Shown here: piece by piece, positions 1 to 11,700 of the stretch
Numbering within the stretch: the first letter of the stretch is position 1
Layout of the letters: the number at the start of each line of letters is the position of its first letter
Source of the DNA: Aphanomyces cochlioides
Taxonomy: Eukaryota > Oomycota > Saprolegniomycetes > Saprolegniales > Verrucalvaceae
NCBI GenBank assembly: GCA_019828595.1
Contig: JAHQRK010000004.1
Location: 1,240,001-1,304,000, forward strand
Direction: 5' to 3'
DNA: 64,000 nt
Notes under the pieces: generated by a model
What the model saw: the letters and a program-made list of their open reading frames with translations, nothing else
Told to the model about the DNA's origin: nothing
The model's database searches: none
Program-made: the position numbers and the translations under genes

Positions 1-1298
1 GTCCTTGTAGCCTTCGCCCAACTTGACTGTGAGCTCGTACACTTGGGACTGGGGGGTGAGCAAAATGTTTTCAATGAAGGCGTCCATGTCACCAGAGTCT
101 TTGTAGAATGCGTCCGCCATGGCCTCGCATCGCGCAATATCGTCATCGGCAATAGCATGAGCACCAGTGTTGCGATGTTTCGCGCCTTTGGGGGCATTGC
201 CTTGCTTTGGAATTTCTTGGACGAAGCTGAATCCTTGCCGGGAGTCTTTTGCGTCCATGGATTGGCCTTTTCAGCGTTTTGTTGCTCTTGATCGCCTTGT
301 ATTTTGTCTGCCGCGGTAGGAGGATCAACAGCGCCATTTCCTTGAGCAACGGATTTGTCGACAATGTCTTGATTTGACTGGTCATTGTCATTGTTTGTCG
401 ATTGTTCCTCGTGAATAACTTCTCCAGGAGTATCACACGGCTTCGCTTGGCCGTTAATGTCGCCTGACCCATCGACCTCAGAGTGAATTTGAGTATTTCC
501 CTCGTCGGTTAAGGCCTCGGTTTCAGTAGAATCCTTCCCCTCGGCGTCTCCAGAGACCATATCCACGTCCTCTTGAGATTGTTCTTCTTCCTCTCCCGTT
601 CTAGGAGGCTCAGCACAGGGGGCGACGCGGTTGGTGGCTGCTGGCTCAGTCCCATTGGTCACGAGAAAGGCCGGGGCCAGACCCCCAGTGACAGGGGTAG
701 AAGGGGAATCCATGCCATCCCCGCAGCACGGTGACTGGGGTACACCATTGCTCCGGCGAGAACCCAAATCGGGATACCGCCCCCGCCCCTCCGAAGAGGC
801 CCCTGGGGGGAAGTAGACAGAACCGCAGGGTGTGCCCATAGGGGGGGCCCTCGTAGCCTCTAGGGCTGGCATGGACCCCGTTTTCTCGCCGCCTTCACTG
901 GGGATCGACTCCAATTGGAGTCCAGGGAAGCAGCCACCACAGGCACAAGGCCCCAGTGGTTCGCCCTCCTGAGTGAGGGCTTCGCTAGACAAGTTAACGA
1001 CAGTGGTCTGGGGGTCAACCACTGACCCACTGAGGTTGACCCCCCCTGGAACTCCGGCGAGTGGAGCACCAGGTGAAGCGCTGGGGGAGCGAGACGCAGA
1101 TTGGTCTCCAGAGACGCTGTTGGGGTCGAACTCGACCTCCACTTCGGCCCTAGGGTTAGGTGTAGAGACATTACTCACACCACTTCCGCCATCCTGATTG
1201 GACGACGAAAGTGGGTGAGGTGATACAATACCTGGAATGATGGTGACTCCGTGAGTGTTGGTCTCACGGAGCTCGGAACAGCTGTTGGCGTTGGACAT
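1..1298 (-). pseudogene. ORF1 N-terminal part of copy A (residues 1 to about 433), frameshifted
   Basis: The start codon is the ATG at 1298-1296, 61 nt from the copy's 5' end, with the same AAAATG context as the other copies. The reading follows the family ORF1: a Ser/Pro/Gly-rich N-terminus, then an acidic Gln/Asp/Glu-rich stretch, then the start of the conserved central domain. Near 210-222 the sequence differs from all other copies (an extra T in the TTGC-TTT-GG run and a loss two bases further on), a net change of one base that breaks the frame. The gene is also truncated by the window edge, so it is called a pseudogene fragment. Presumed original role: the RNA-binding partner protein of the LINE. 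No known domain was recognised. Confidence 0.85.
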
Positions 1299-1359
1299 TT
1301 TGAGCGCGGCGGCACTTGATAACTTCTTGACTTGAGGGGTACGAGGCAAATTCGGAAGT
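1..1359 (-). mobile_element. LINE copy A, 5' 1.36 kb, cut by window edge
   Basis: This is the 5' end of a minus-strand copy covering e1 to about e1360; the rest lies left of the window. Its first nucleotide is at 1359. It abuts the ORF1 interior of copy M1, and the target flank in element orientation is CCAGAGATCAAGCGC, which starts with CC and is 15 nt, as expected for a target-site duplication. The matching right-hand duplicate would be off the window. Same-strand insertion of one copy into another. Confidence 0.93.
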
Positions 1360-2167
1360 GCGCTTGATCTCTGGTATGTCCGTGGTCAATTCTTCCAAGA
1401 TTTCTGACGGGTGAATCTTGTATTGAGCCATGAAGTTGACGTGATGTTTGTAGTTGTGAGGCTTGCCTTGAGCTTTTAACAAAGCCATCTTGCGCTCAAT
1501 AGTCTTGGTTGCAACAAGTGACTGAAACAAACTGAGGTCTTCATCTTGTGCGTACATAGCATGTGCAACGAGCTGAGGGTCATCTCGCAAAATGCGTTGA
1601 CATTCGGTGATACTGCCTTCGACTTTCTTGTCTCGAATGATCTTCTTCGCCAATTCGAGGTGGGCTGCAGCAGACTTGTTAAGTCGTTGTTTCTTCGCTT
1701 TGCCTTTGGTCTTTTTCGGGCGTGGCGCACTTGAATCTTCCAATACAATTCGAGGCACTGCAAAGTCTTCAAACGAGAGTTCCACGTCGTCTTCTTCGAG
1801 GATATGAAAACGGTTGGATGTCGGCAGGGGATCCAAACGTGGGGACGAAGGCAAAGTACGTTTTGGAGCTGGTCCAGACCGGTAGCCCGTTACCAATTGA
1901 AGGTCCAGCGAGTTCTTGGGCTGCTCACTTGGTGGAGCAAGAGCGGGCGATTCGTTGGTAGACATTTCCACATCTTCTTGTTGTTTGTCTTGTCCATTGT
2001 TGTTAGGGGGATCGCTGTCACCAGACATATCGACATCAGAGCCATGAGAAGGAGCTGTTGGCTGTGGTTGTTCATCTTGACCATCTCCAGATGCCTCAGT
2101 TGAGTCGGCCTTGCCTTCCGCATTTGTTCCAGGGTCTTGATCATGATCGTCTCCATCATGTTCAGGT
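1360..2167 (-). mobile_element. LINE copy M1, left piece (ORF1 interior)
   Basis: Minus-strand element positions e2767 down to e1960. It is the continuation of 5536-7509, from which it was separated by insertion of P1. Both pieces share the 15-bp duplicate CCATCATGTTCAGGT at the break. It carries ORF1 codons about 633-902, in frame with the right-hand piece apart from the insertion. On its left it is interrupted by copy A. Confidence 0.93.
1360..2167 (-). pseudogene. ORF1 middle/C-terminal fragment of M1 (residues about 633-902)
   Basis: The fragment is open throughout in the ORF1 frame. It contains the acidic Asp/Glu/Gln-rich linker, the Pro-rich stretch, the basic patch KKTKGKAKKQRLNK and part of the C-terminal helical region. 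It has no start of its own, and both ends are insertion junctions (P1 on the right, A on the left), so it is not expected to make a normal ORF1 product. If read onward past 1360 it runs into A's leader in another frame and ends after about 30 residues (stop near 1264). Confidence 0.85.
2153..2167. repeat. Target-site duplication of P1, left copy
   Basis: CCATCATGTTCAGGT, repeated at 5536-5550 on the other side of P1. It is 15 bp, exact, and starts with CC, the rule for this family. It proves that P1 entered M1 by retrotransposition rather than recombination. Confidence 0.93.
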
Positions 2168-2925
2168 CTTCAAAAGCAAATTCACGAGCTGCAAGATCGA
2201 GACAAGCAGTTTCGTCAAGACCAGGCGTTCCAACTTCACTTGTACAAAGCAGAGCGCTCGTCCAAGTTCCACTTCATGTCCCCTGTCCCTACCCCCTTGA
2301 AGAAGACAGTCTTCAAAGAGTTGGTGGATGTCAATGGAAATGTTGTCTCCAATCAACAAGGCATGTCTGACGTCCTGGTCGACTACTACAAGGACTTGTT
2401 TGCAGCTCCCGAGGTGCAGCGATCTGGAGACGAAGTGTCGTCATTTCTGACCCCATTGACTCGACACAAGCAACTGCCAGAGCAAGCCCAGAAAGAGCTG
2501 TCGGCTCCCTTGCGCGCCAACGAGTTCTATCATGCTATTCGACACAGCAGTTCGAACTCAGCGCCAGGTCCCAACGCTCTGCCATTCGAAGTCCTCAAAC
2601 TTGCACCTCACAAGTGGTCGTTGGTATTGGAGCTGCTATTCACACACCAGCTCCATTCTCACCCTCGCTTGACTCCCATGCAACTTGTCAGTACGCTGGT
2701 GTTGCTGCACAAGAAAGGCCCCAAGTCACAAGCCAAGAACTATCGGCCCATTAGCCTACTCAACACGGATGTGAAAATCCTGACGAGTATTCTGGCTTAT
2801 CGACTCCAGCGCCACATTCGACACATCATCCACCCGGACCAGCAAGGCTTTATCCGTCGAAGCAATATCCAAACCAATATTGCACGACTGGATGACATGC
2901 TGCACCACATCAAACGACACAGTCC

Positions 2926-2939
2926 GTCCTCGATGGTGG
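2926..2939. repeat. Target-site duplication of f1 (partner 3187-3200)
   Basis: GTCCTCGATGGTGG on both sides of the antisense fragment. The same pair flanks the homologous fragments at 35681-35694/35942-35955 and 41599-41612/41860-41873. Confidence 0.92.
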
Positions 2940-3186
2940 TTAAATGAGTTGTATTAACCTTATTTTTGAGCAAAGGCCCTAATGACTTACTAATTTGCCT
3001 CGTACTGTATAAATAGAACTTGGAAAACAGAATATGGCAAAGTGGTCATTGAACAGGAGATGAAGTGAGTGAGCCGTTAGCTCACTCATGAAACGACGCT
3101 GTCAGGAATGATGTGTTGACGTAACCAGGGGTCCGAAGATAGATGCTTGAGCACATTGAATACCTTGGTGTATCCCTTCTTGAGTA
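2940..3186 (-). mobile_element. 247-bp 3'-end fragment f1 inserted antisense in P1
   Basis: This is minus-strand e7136-e7380 (the last ~97 nt of ORF2 and the entire 3' UTR), plus two bases (TA in element orientation) at the truncated end that match neither partner. The 14-bp duplicate GTCCTCGATGGTGG lies at 2926-2939 and 3187-3200; read in the fragment's orientation it starts with CC. The same insertion with the same breakpoints occurs at 35695-35941 and 41613-41859, so it was inherited from a common parent. Its post-stop hairpin carries the loop variant TAACG. Confidence 0.93.
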
Positions 3187-5535
3187 GTCCTCGATGGTGG
3201 CACTGCTTGACTTTGAGAAAGCTTTTGATCGCGTGGACCACGCGTACTTGCTCCGCGTCCTCCGTCACTATGGCTTTCCCGAAACCTTTGTTGACATGGT
3301 TCGCGTACTGTACTCGGGCCGCAAGTCTCGCATCTTGGTGAACGGCTTCTTGTCCAAGCCAGTTCACATCTCACGCGGTGTGTTGCAAGGTGATCCACTG
3401 TCGCCACTTCTGTTTGTGATCGCTTTGGAACCGATGTGCCAACTCCTACGGCAACACTCCAACTATGGCATCAAGTGTGGGGATCGCTACCACACTGGGA
3501 GTTACTTTGCCGACGACTCGCAACTCTATGCGGCAAATGAGACGTGCCTCCACCGGCAGCTTGCATTGGTTCAAACCTTTTGCGACAAGTCTGGTTTCCG
3601 ACTCAACGTAGACAAGACCCAAATTCTGACCTACAGCCAGTTGAATGGGAACCTTGCCTCACTACAAGTTACTTCCGACAGTCCCGTGAAGGCTCTTGGT
3701 ATCTTGGTTGCGCCCAATCTTTCTCCATTGGCACGTTTCAATTACGTGTTTGAGAAGTTTGTGGCTCGCTTGTCTTTGTGGCTCTACAAGGCTCGAACCA
3801 TGGCCGGAAAAGTCACTATCCTGCACAGCATATGTCTGCCTGTGTTATGGTACCAACTGGCTTTTGTCCCTGCCGACAAAGACCTGGCCAAAAAGATCGA
3901 CAAGGCCATGCTTCAATTTATGCATGGTGAAGAAATCAACCCATCCTCCTCTGTCCATGGCCTCCGTTTGATCAAAAAGGAGATCCTATTCATGCCGAAG
4001 AAGTCCGGTGGCTTAGGCCTGCACCATGCACTTGCTTTATGGCAACAACACAACCGCTCTGTCATGATCAGATGCATTCAAGCCATCACCACCCCACCCC
4101 GCAAGTCTGCCATGTCCGCCTGGATTACGCCGGGCTATACTCTCCTCGAGAAGGCTTTTCATCCATGGGGTTCCCCCCGAGATCTCCTCTTGGCAAATGG
4201 CTCTTCTGCATTCATCAGACAACTGTACAAGAATCCCAATATCACTCCAATGTGGAAAGCCTTATTGAGTAGCTGGTTTGAATCCCGCTGGACTCCGTAC
4301 GGCTGTCCAAATCACATCTCATCTTTGGATGTTCCCCTTTGGCACAACTCGTATCTGCCTGGACTCGAAGACCTATACGATCAGTGCTCTACATCGACGC
4401 AAGACCAAGCCAATGTATTGGCTTCGCTTCACATCACGAAGTTGTCGCATTTGTTGACTCCGTGTCAGCGAGTTTGGCCAGCTTCGATCTTGTTCGACAA
4501 AATCAACCGTGCCTGCCGCCAAGCCAATTTTGTCCCTCCAACGAAACAATGGATCTCAATCTTGGTGACCAAGTTATCACGATTGTTTGAGATTGTTTCT
4601 GAAGAGGATGCTCCCGTGTTCCACTTGCCGACGCCAAGCTCTGAATGGATGGAATGGCACTGGATGATTCACCCTGACTCGAGTCCGATCTTGTTGGCGC
4701 TTGCGACTTCGAAATCGGCTAAGATCAGAGCTTCTCCAGCTGTCAGCTCGTCCATTCTTCCTACCAAGCATCTCAACCTGCCATCCAACTTTTATGAAGA
4801 CCCCAAGCGCCTTACCCAACTTGCCGCCTTCCTCCAACCCGACCACATTCTCCCTCGATATGGAGAGTTCATTTTCAAGACCCTTCTCCGCGCCAACGCC
4901 ATGCAATATCTGTTTCAGTACCAAGACCCCAAGCCGACGTGTGTCTTCTGTCGTGTCAATGAGACGTACGAGCATTTCCTGTTCTCTTGTGGATATGGTC
5001 AATCTGTTTGGTATTTCTTCAAGGCGATCCAGCGACTGCTCGAGTGTTCCTTTCCGTCCACGTGTCTGGAAATGTTCTACGAGACGCCCAAGCCGTCCGA
5101 TGGATACTACATCCGTGGCTATCTGAAGATCTGGCCGATTGTCCGAGCCTGCGTGTATTATCAAATATGGCTCCAACGTGCCGATCGCACCTTTCGACCC
5201 GACCTCACAGCGAAGAGTCCGATGGAAGTTGCCATTCATGCTGCCTCTTTGATCAAGCTACATCTACAACAGCTCCTGGTTGATCTCCCTCTCAAGAAGG
5301 GATACACCAAGGTATTCAATGTGCTCAAGCATCTATCTTCGGACCCCTGGTTACGTCAACACATCATTCCTAACAGCGTCGTTTCATGAGAGAGCTGACG
5401 GCTCACTCACTTCATCTCCTGTTCAATGACCACTTTGCCATATTCTGTTTTCCAAATTCTATTTATACAGTACGAGGCAAATTAGTAAGTCATTAGGGCC
5501 TTTGCTCAAAAATAAGGTTAATACAACTCATTTAA

Positions 5536-7448
5536 CCATCATGTTCAGGTTCTTTTTCTCCTGACGGAGGAGATTTTGCCGCTGCCTTGGCCGCTTTTGC
5601 CTTCGCTTTTTCAGCCTTGGCCTCTGCACGTCGTGAAACAATCGACGGAGGCAATGTCTTGTTCAGAGCAGCGATCTTGTGCTGAAACACGACGACAAAA
5701 GGCTGACCCGACGGATCCGTAATGGTGATTTCGCGTAGTGCGTCGCCGGATTTTGGCACCAGCACTGCAGGAGGCGCAGACGACTTGAAAATGACTCTCA
5801 AATGCGGCGACTTGATGTTCTGACCAGCAGTAGGGTTGAATGCTGCTATCACTGACTTGGTCAATGCAGCCATTTTCTTGACAATTGCCTTGGCCATCGA
5901 AGGGTGACTGACCTTGTTGAACGTAACGTAGTAGTTGTTGCCATAACGCGAGTACTTGGGAACCAGGAAGTCTTTGCCACCAAGTCGAAACGTTGTGCCT
6001 CCCATTTCCACGCACGTAGACAAGTTGTAACTTGAGATCACAATGGTCTGTGGGTTCTTCTTGTGGATCAAAATGTTCGGAAATTTGGAGCCCCATAACG
6101 AACCAGGATTTTCCTTGACAAATTGATCGCAGATGACTTTTTCGGACCAGTCCTTGTAGCCTTCGCCCAACTTGACTGTGAGCTCGTACACTTGGGACTG
6201 GGGGGTGAGCAAAATGTTTTCAATGAAGGCGTCCATGTCACCAGAGTCTTTGTAGAATGCGTCCGCCATGGCCTCGCATCGCGCAATATCGTCATCGGCA
6301 ATAGCATGAGCACCAGTGTTGCGATGTTTCGCGCCTTTGGGGGCATTGCCTTGCTTGGAATCTTTCTTGGACGAAGCTGAATCCTTGCCGGGAGCCTTTT
6401 GCGTCCATGGATTGGCCTTTTCAGCGTTTTGTTGCTCTTGATCGCCTTGTATTTTGTCTGCCGCGGTAGGAGGATCAACAGCGCCATTTCCTTGAGCAAC
6501 GGATTTGTCGACAATGTCTTGATTTGACTGGTCATTGTCATTGTTTGTCGATTGTTCCTCTTGAATAACTTCTCCAGAAGTATCACACGGCTTCGCTTGG
6601 CCGTTAATGTCGCCTGACCCATCAACCTCAGAGTGAATTTGAGTATTTCCCTCGTCGGTTAAGGCTTCGGTTTCAGTAGAATCCTTCCCCTCGGCGTCTC
6701 CAGAGACCATATCCACGTCCTCTTGAGATTGTTCTTCTTCCTCTCCCGTTCTAGGAGGCTCAGCACAGGGGGCGACGCGGTTGGTGGCTGCTGGCTCAGT
6801 CCCATTGGTCACGAGAAAGGCCGGGGCCAGACCCCCAGTGACAGGGGTAGAAGGGGAATCCATGCCATCCCCGCAGCACGGTGACTGGGGTACACCATTG
6901 CTCCGGCGAGAACCCAAATCGGGATACCGCCCCCGCCCCTCCGAAGAGGCCCCTGGGGGGAAGTAGACAGAACCGCAGGGTGTGCCCATAGGGGGGGCCC
7001 TCGTAGCCTCTAGGGCTGGCATGGACCCCGTTTTCTCGCCGCCTTCACTGGGGATCGACTCCAATTGGAGTCCAGGGAAGCAGCCACCACAGGCACAAGG
7101 CCCCAGTGGTTCGCCCTCCTGAGTGAGGGCTTCGCTAGACAAGTTAACGACAGTGGTCTGGGGGTCAACCACTGACCCACTGAGGTTGACCCCCCCTGGA
7201 ACTCCGGCGAGTGGAGCACCAGGTGAAGCGCTGGGGGAGCGAGACGCAGATTGGTCTCCAGAGACGCTGTTGGGGTCGAACTCGACCTCCACTTCGGCCC
7301 TAGGGTTAGGTGTAGAGACATTACTCACACCACTTCCGCCATCCTGATTGGACGACGAAAGTGGGTGAGGTGATACAATACCTGGAATGATGGTGACTCC
7401 GTGAGTGTTGGTCTCACGGAGCTCGGAACAGCTGTTGGCGTTGGACAT
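5536..7448 (-). pseudogene. ORF1 of M1, residues 1-637, broken by P1
   Basis: The ATG at 7448-7446 lies 61 nt inside the element. The protein starts MSNANSCSELRETNTHG and is uninterrupted for 637 codons to the P1 junction. It has the low-complexity Ser/Pro/Gly N-terminal third, the acidic Gln-rich region, the conserved central domain (about residues 396-600) and the Ala/Lys-rich stretch. The rest of the gene is at 1360-2167. ORF1 of LINEs normally coats the element RNA; here that is inferred from position only. Confidence 0.87.
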
Positions 7449-7509
7449 TTTGAGCGCGGCGGCACTTGATAACTTCTTGACTTGAGGGGTACGAGGCAAA
7501 TTCGGAAGT
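5536..7509 (-). mobile_element. LINE copy M1, right piece with intact 5' end
   Basis: Minus-strand e1974 down to e1 (1,974 bp, exact length match). The element's first nucleotide is at 7509. To its right is ORF1 sequence of copy X starting GGCCAAGGC. In M1's orientation the target flank reads CCGCTGCCTTGGCC, again CC-initial. M1 therefore inserted into X in the opposite orientation. X's left half and M1's 3' end lie off the window. Confidence 0.93.
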
Positions 7510-7510
7510 G

Positions 7511-8692
7511 GCCAAGGCAGCGGCAAAATCTCCTCCGTCAGGAGAAAAAGAACCTGAACCTGATGGAGACGATCATGATCAAGACCCTGGAACAAATGCG
7601 GAAGGCAAGGCCGACTCAACTGAGGCATCTGAAGATGGTCAAGATGAACAACCACAGCCAACAGCTCCTTCTCATGGCTCTGATGTCGATATGTCTGGTG
7701 ACAGCGATCCCCCTAACAACAATGGACAAGACAAACAACAAGAAGATGTGGAAATGTCTACCAACGAATCGCCCGCTCTTGCTCCACCAAGTGAGCAGCC
7801 CAAGAACTCGCTGGACCTTCAATTGGTAACGGGCTACCGGTCTGGACCAGCTCCAAAACGTACTTTGCCTTCGTCCCCACGTTTGGATCCCCTGCCGACA
7901 TCCAACCGTTTTCATATCCTCGAAGAAGACGACGTGGAACTCTCGTTTGAAGACTTTGCAGTGCCTCGAATTGTATTGGAAGATTCAAGTGCGCCACGCC
8001 CGAAAAAGACCAAAGGCAAAGCGAAGAAACAACGACTCAACAAGTCTGCTGCAGCCCACCTCGAATTGGCGAAGAAGATCATTCGAGATAAGAAAGTCGA
8101 AGGCAGTATCACCGAATGTCAACGCATTTTGCGAGATGATCCTCAGCTCGTTGCACATGCTATGTACGCACAAGATGAAGACCTCAGTTTGTTTCAGTCA
8201 CTTGTTGCAACCAAGACTATTGAGCGCAAGATGGCTTTGTTAAAAGCTCAAGGCAAGCCTCACAACTACAAACATCACGTCAACTTCATGGCTCAATACA
8301 AGATTCACCCGTCAGAAATCTTGGAAGAATTGACCACGGACATACCAGAGATCAAGCGCATCCTCTTTGCACTTGCTACGATTGACTTATTCCTCTCAAA
8401 TCGGGCCCCAGACCTCTACACAAACTCGGAGGCACTGACTGTTCTATTGAACCAAGAAGCAACAAGATTGCCTGACACCAACTGCTTGACGGACTGGTCG
8501 CTGTTTGCTTTGATCGAAAACTTCAGCGACAATCTCGAGAAGTTCACTTTGCCGGCTCCCGTCTTGTCGGCCATCTCGATGCTCAAAAGCATCACCAACA
8601 ATTACCACATCGACGAGCTCTGCAGCAAAGCTCACCACTCCATGAACGCCGACGAAATTGATCCCCTCGATTTGGAGGACGATCAACTCTAA
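7511..8692 (+). CDS. ORF1 C-terminal fragment (residues 620-1012)
   Basis: 393 codons open in the ORF1 frame, without their own ATG because M1 interrupts the gene at 7510. Visible in order: the end of the Ala/Lys-rich segment, an acidic and Gln-rich linker (EPDGDDHDQDPG), a Pro-rich part, the basic patch KKTKGKAKKQRLNK, then a predicted helical C-terminal region ending DPLDLEDDQL and UAA at 8690-8692. The stop is followed by 26 sense codons in the same frame leading to the ORF2 ATG. The fragment is probably not translated as a normal ORF1. Confidence 0.82.
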   Translation, partial: AKAAAKSPPSGEKEPEPDGDDHDQDPGTNAEGKADSTEASEDGQDEQPQPTAPSHGSDVDMSGDSDPPNNNGQDKQQEDVEMSTNESPALAPPSEQPKNSLDLQLVTGYRSGPAPKRTLPSSPRLDPLPTSNRFHILEEDDVELSFEDFAVPRIVLEDSSAPRPKKTKGKAKKQRLNKSAAAHLELAKKIIRDKKVEGSITECQRILRDDPQLVAHAMYAQDEDLSLFQSLVATKTIERKMALLKAQGKPHNYKHHVNFMAQYKIHPSEILEELTTDIPEIKRILFALATIDLFLSNRAPDLYTNSEALTVLLNQEATRLPDTNCLTDWSLFALIENFSDNLEKFTLPAPVLSAISMLKSITNNYHIDELCSKAHHSMNADEIDPLDLEDDQL

Positions 8693-8770
8693 GGCTTCTA
8701 TCCCCTGCTTCAATCCATTTCAACCTCCCCTCTGACCCCTCCATTCTACTCATTTTCATCTGTACTCGTG

Positions 8771-11700
8771 ATGATTGACAACAACTTCTCCGATGTCCCA
8801 ACTGAACTCGTGGACTGGGACCCACAAATCATCTCCCTCAACACCAATGGCTTCTCCAACAGTCATCGGTACATCCTCGACAAACTATCAAGTGTTCACG
8901 ACGTTTCCTTTATCCAAGAAACCCGTTTCCGCACGCCAAGTCTCCACGACCGTGTTGCGTTCCATTGGCAACGCATCACAAACCACGAAGGCTCTTTGTT
9001 CTTTGAAGAGCCTATTTACCCTGAAGTATCCACGTCGCCAGCCACTGGAGGTCTGGCTACGTTGATACATCCTCACTCTCCTTTGAAGAACGCCACTCAA
9101 GTCCCTCATGACAACCCAGTGCTTCGTGGTCGTTATCTACAAGTGCGATGTACTCTGGGTCCACTGACAGTCGTTCTCCACAATATCTATGCGCCGGCAG
9201 CCTTCCAAGAACGAGCAAGTTACTTCGAAGAATTGCCACGCGACTTTCCTCCACATGCGCTCCACATTGTTGGAGGAGATTTCAACTGCACTCTCAACAA
9301 AGATTTGGATTCGTTGAGACCCAGTACCTCCACCATGGCCGGCACCCTTCAACTGGAACAATGGATGCACAGTTTGTCTCTGGTGGATCTGTTTCGCCGT
9401 CAAAACCCCGTGGCAAGAACCTTCACAAGTCCCACACTCACCAACCGACTCGACTACATCTTTTGTTCGTCCACCTTGGCGGGTCTTCGTCATTGGAAGG
9501 CGACGCACATGCCACACGTTCCACAGGCTGACCACGTGGCTTGTCGTATCATCACAAAGCGTCAAACATTGCGCCATGGCTCTGGATCATGGAAAGCTCC
9601 AACTTGGCTACTTCGTCTACCACGAGCGGCCGAGATTGTTCATGGATGTCTGGATCGATTTTTGGACAAGTCTCCAACATTCCACAATATCTCCAAGGCC
9701 TACGACATGCTGGTCAATGATATCCGCTCCCAACTCAAAGAATTCCATTCTCAACGATTGGAGAAACAACGTCTGCCGTTGAAGAAGTTAGCTGTCGAGA
9801 TCGCTTCGCTTTTGCAAGTCCCCAACATGCGTCAAGATTCAGTGCTGGTGGATCGAGTGCGAGACCTTCAAAAGCAAATTCACGAGCTGCAAGATCGAGA
9901 CAAGCAGTTTCGTCAAGACCAGGCGTTCCAACTTCACTTGTACAAAGCAGAGCGCTCGTCCAAGTTCCACTTCATGTCCCCTGTCCCTACCCCCTTGAAG
10001 AAGACAGTCTTCAAAGAGTTGGTGGATGTCAATGGAAATGTTGTCTCCAATCAACAAGGCATGTCTGACGTCCTGGTCGACTACTACAAGGACTTGTTTG
10101 CAGCTCCCGAGGTGCAGCGATCTGGAGACGAAGTGTCGTCATTTCTGACCCCATTGACTCGACACAAGCAACTGCCAGAGCAAGCCCAGAAAGAGCTGTC
10201 GGCTCCCTTGCGCGCCAACGAGTTCTATCATGCTATTCGACACAGCAGTTCGAACTCAGCGCCAGGTCCCAACGCTCTGCCATTCGAAGTCCTCAAACTT
10301 GCACCTCACAAGTGGTCGTTGGTATTGGAGCTGCTATTCACACACCAGCTCCATTCTCACCCTCGCTTGACTCCCATGCAACTTGTCAGTACGCTGGTGT
10401 TGCTGCACAAGAAAGGCCACAAGTCACAAGCCAAGAACTATCGGCCCATTAGCCTACTCAACACGGATGTGAAAATCCTGACGAGTATTCTGGCTTATCG
10501 ACTCCAGCGCCACATTCGACACATCATCCACCCGGACCAGCAAGGCTTTATCCGTCGAAGCAATATCCAAACCAATATTGCACGACTGGATGACATGCTG
10601 CACCACATCAAACTACACAGTCCGTCCTCGATGGTGGCACTGCTTGACTTTGAGAAAGCTTTTGATCGCGTGGACCACGCGTACTTGCTCCGCGTCCTCC
10701 GTCACTATGGCTTTCCCGAAACCTTTGTTGACATGGTTCGCGTACTGTACTCGGGCCGCAAGTCTCGCATCTTGGTGAACGGCTTCTTGTCCAAGCCAGT
10801 TCACATCTCACGCGGTGTGTTGCAAGGTGATCCACTGTCGCCACTTCTGTTTGTGATCGCTTTGGAACCGATGTGCCAACTCCTACGGCAACACTCCAAC
10901 TATGGCATCAAGTGTGGGGATCGCTACCACACTGGGAGTTACTTTGCCGACGACTCGCAACTCTATGCGGCAAATGAGACGTGCCTCCACCGGCAGCTTG
11001 CATTGGTTCAAACCTTTTGCGACAAGTCTGGTTTCCGACTCAACGTAGACAAGACCCAAATTCTGACCTACAGCCAGTTGAATGGGAACCTTGCCTCACT
11101 ACAAGTTACTTCCGACAGTCCCGTGAAGGCTCTTGGTATCTTGGTTGCGCCCAATCTTTCTCCATTGGCACGTTTCAATTACGTGTTTGAGAAGTTTGTG
11201 GCTCGCTTGTCTTTGTGGCTCTACAAGGCTCGAACCATGGCCGGAAAAGTCACTATCCTGCACAGCATATGTCTGCCTGTGTTATGGTACCAACTGGCTT
11301 TTGTCCCTGCCGACAAAGACCTGGCCAAAAAGATCGACAAGGCCATGCTTCAATTTATGCATGGTGAAGAAATCAACCCATCCTCCTCTGTCCATGGCCT
11401 CCGTTTGATCAAAAAGGAGATTCTATTCATGCCGAAGAAGTCCGGTGGCTTAGGCCTGCACCATGCACTTGCTTTATGGCAACAACACAACCGCTCTGTC
11501 ATGATCAGATGCATTCAAGCCATCACCACCCCACCCCGCAAGTCTGCGATGTCCGCCTGGATTACGCCGGGCTATACTCTCCTCGAGAAGGCTTTTCATC
11601 CATGGGGTTCCCCCCGAGATCTCCTCTTGGCAAATGGCTCTTCTGCATTCATCAGACAACTGTACAAGAATCCCAATATCACTCCAATGTGGAAAGCCTT

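Larger units (their letters stand above)
2168..5389 (+). pseudogene. ORF2 of P1 (residues 366-1351), split by antisense insert
   Basis: This encodes the coiled-coil linker, the reverse transcriptase domain and the C-terminal zinc motif. The endonuclease half is absent through 5' truncation. The frame is open from 2168 to 2939. It is then interrupted by 247 bp of antisense element plus a 14-bp duplicated target, which adds a stop at 2945-2947. It resumes with the motif A region at about 3201 (LLDFEKAFDRVDH) and runs to the TGA at 5387-5389, with FADD and the CVFC...H...C zinc motif intact. It cannot give a functional polymerase as it stands. Confidence 0.9.
2168..5535 (+). mobile_element. LINE copy P1, 5'-truncated, inserted in M1
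   Basis: Covers e4274-e7380, that is ORF2 from codon 366 plus the 3' UTR. It is flanked by the 15-bp duplication at 2153-2167 and 5536-5550. Its 3' end at 5535 has no poly(A). It carries the antisense fragment at 2940-3186 and the diagnostic change CAAACGACA (Arg for Leu just upstream of RT motif A) shared with copies O and Q. Its 3' UTR has variant bases (GAGAGAGC in the post-stop stem, CCAAATTC) also seen in the copy ending at 24279. Confidence 0.94.

Noticed and set aside
8768..8770. GTG as start of ORF2
   Set aside because: An ATG follows directly, and eukaryotic translation would prefer it; the open upstream frame is explained by the in-frame spacer.
9137..9577. Antisense 146-codon open frame opposite the endonuclease domain
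   Set aside because: Same reason: fully inside ORF2 on the other strand, no independent evidence of coding.
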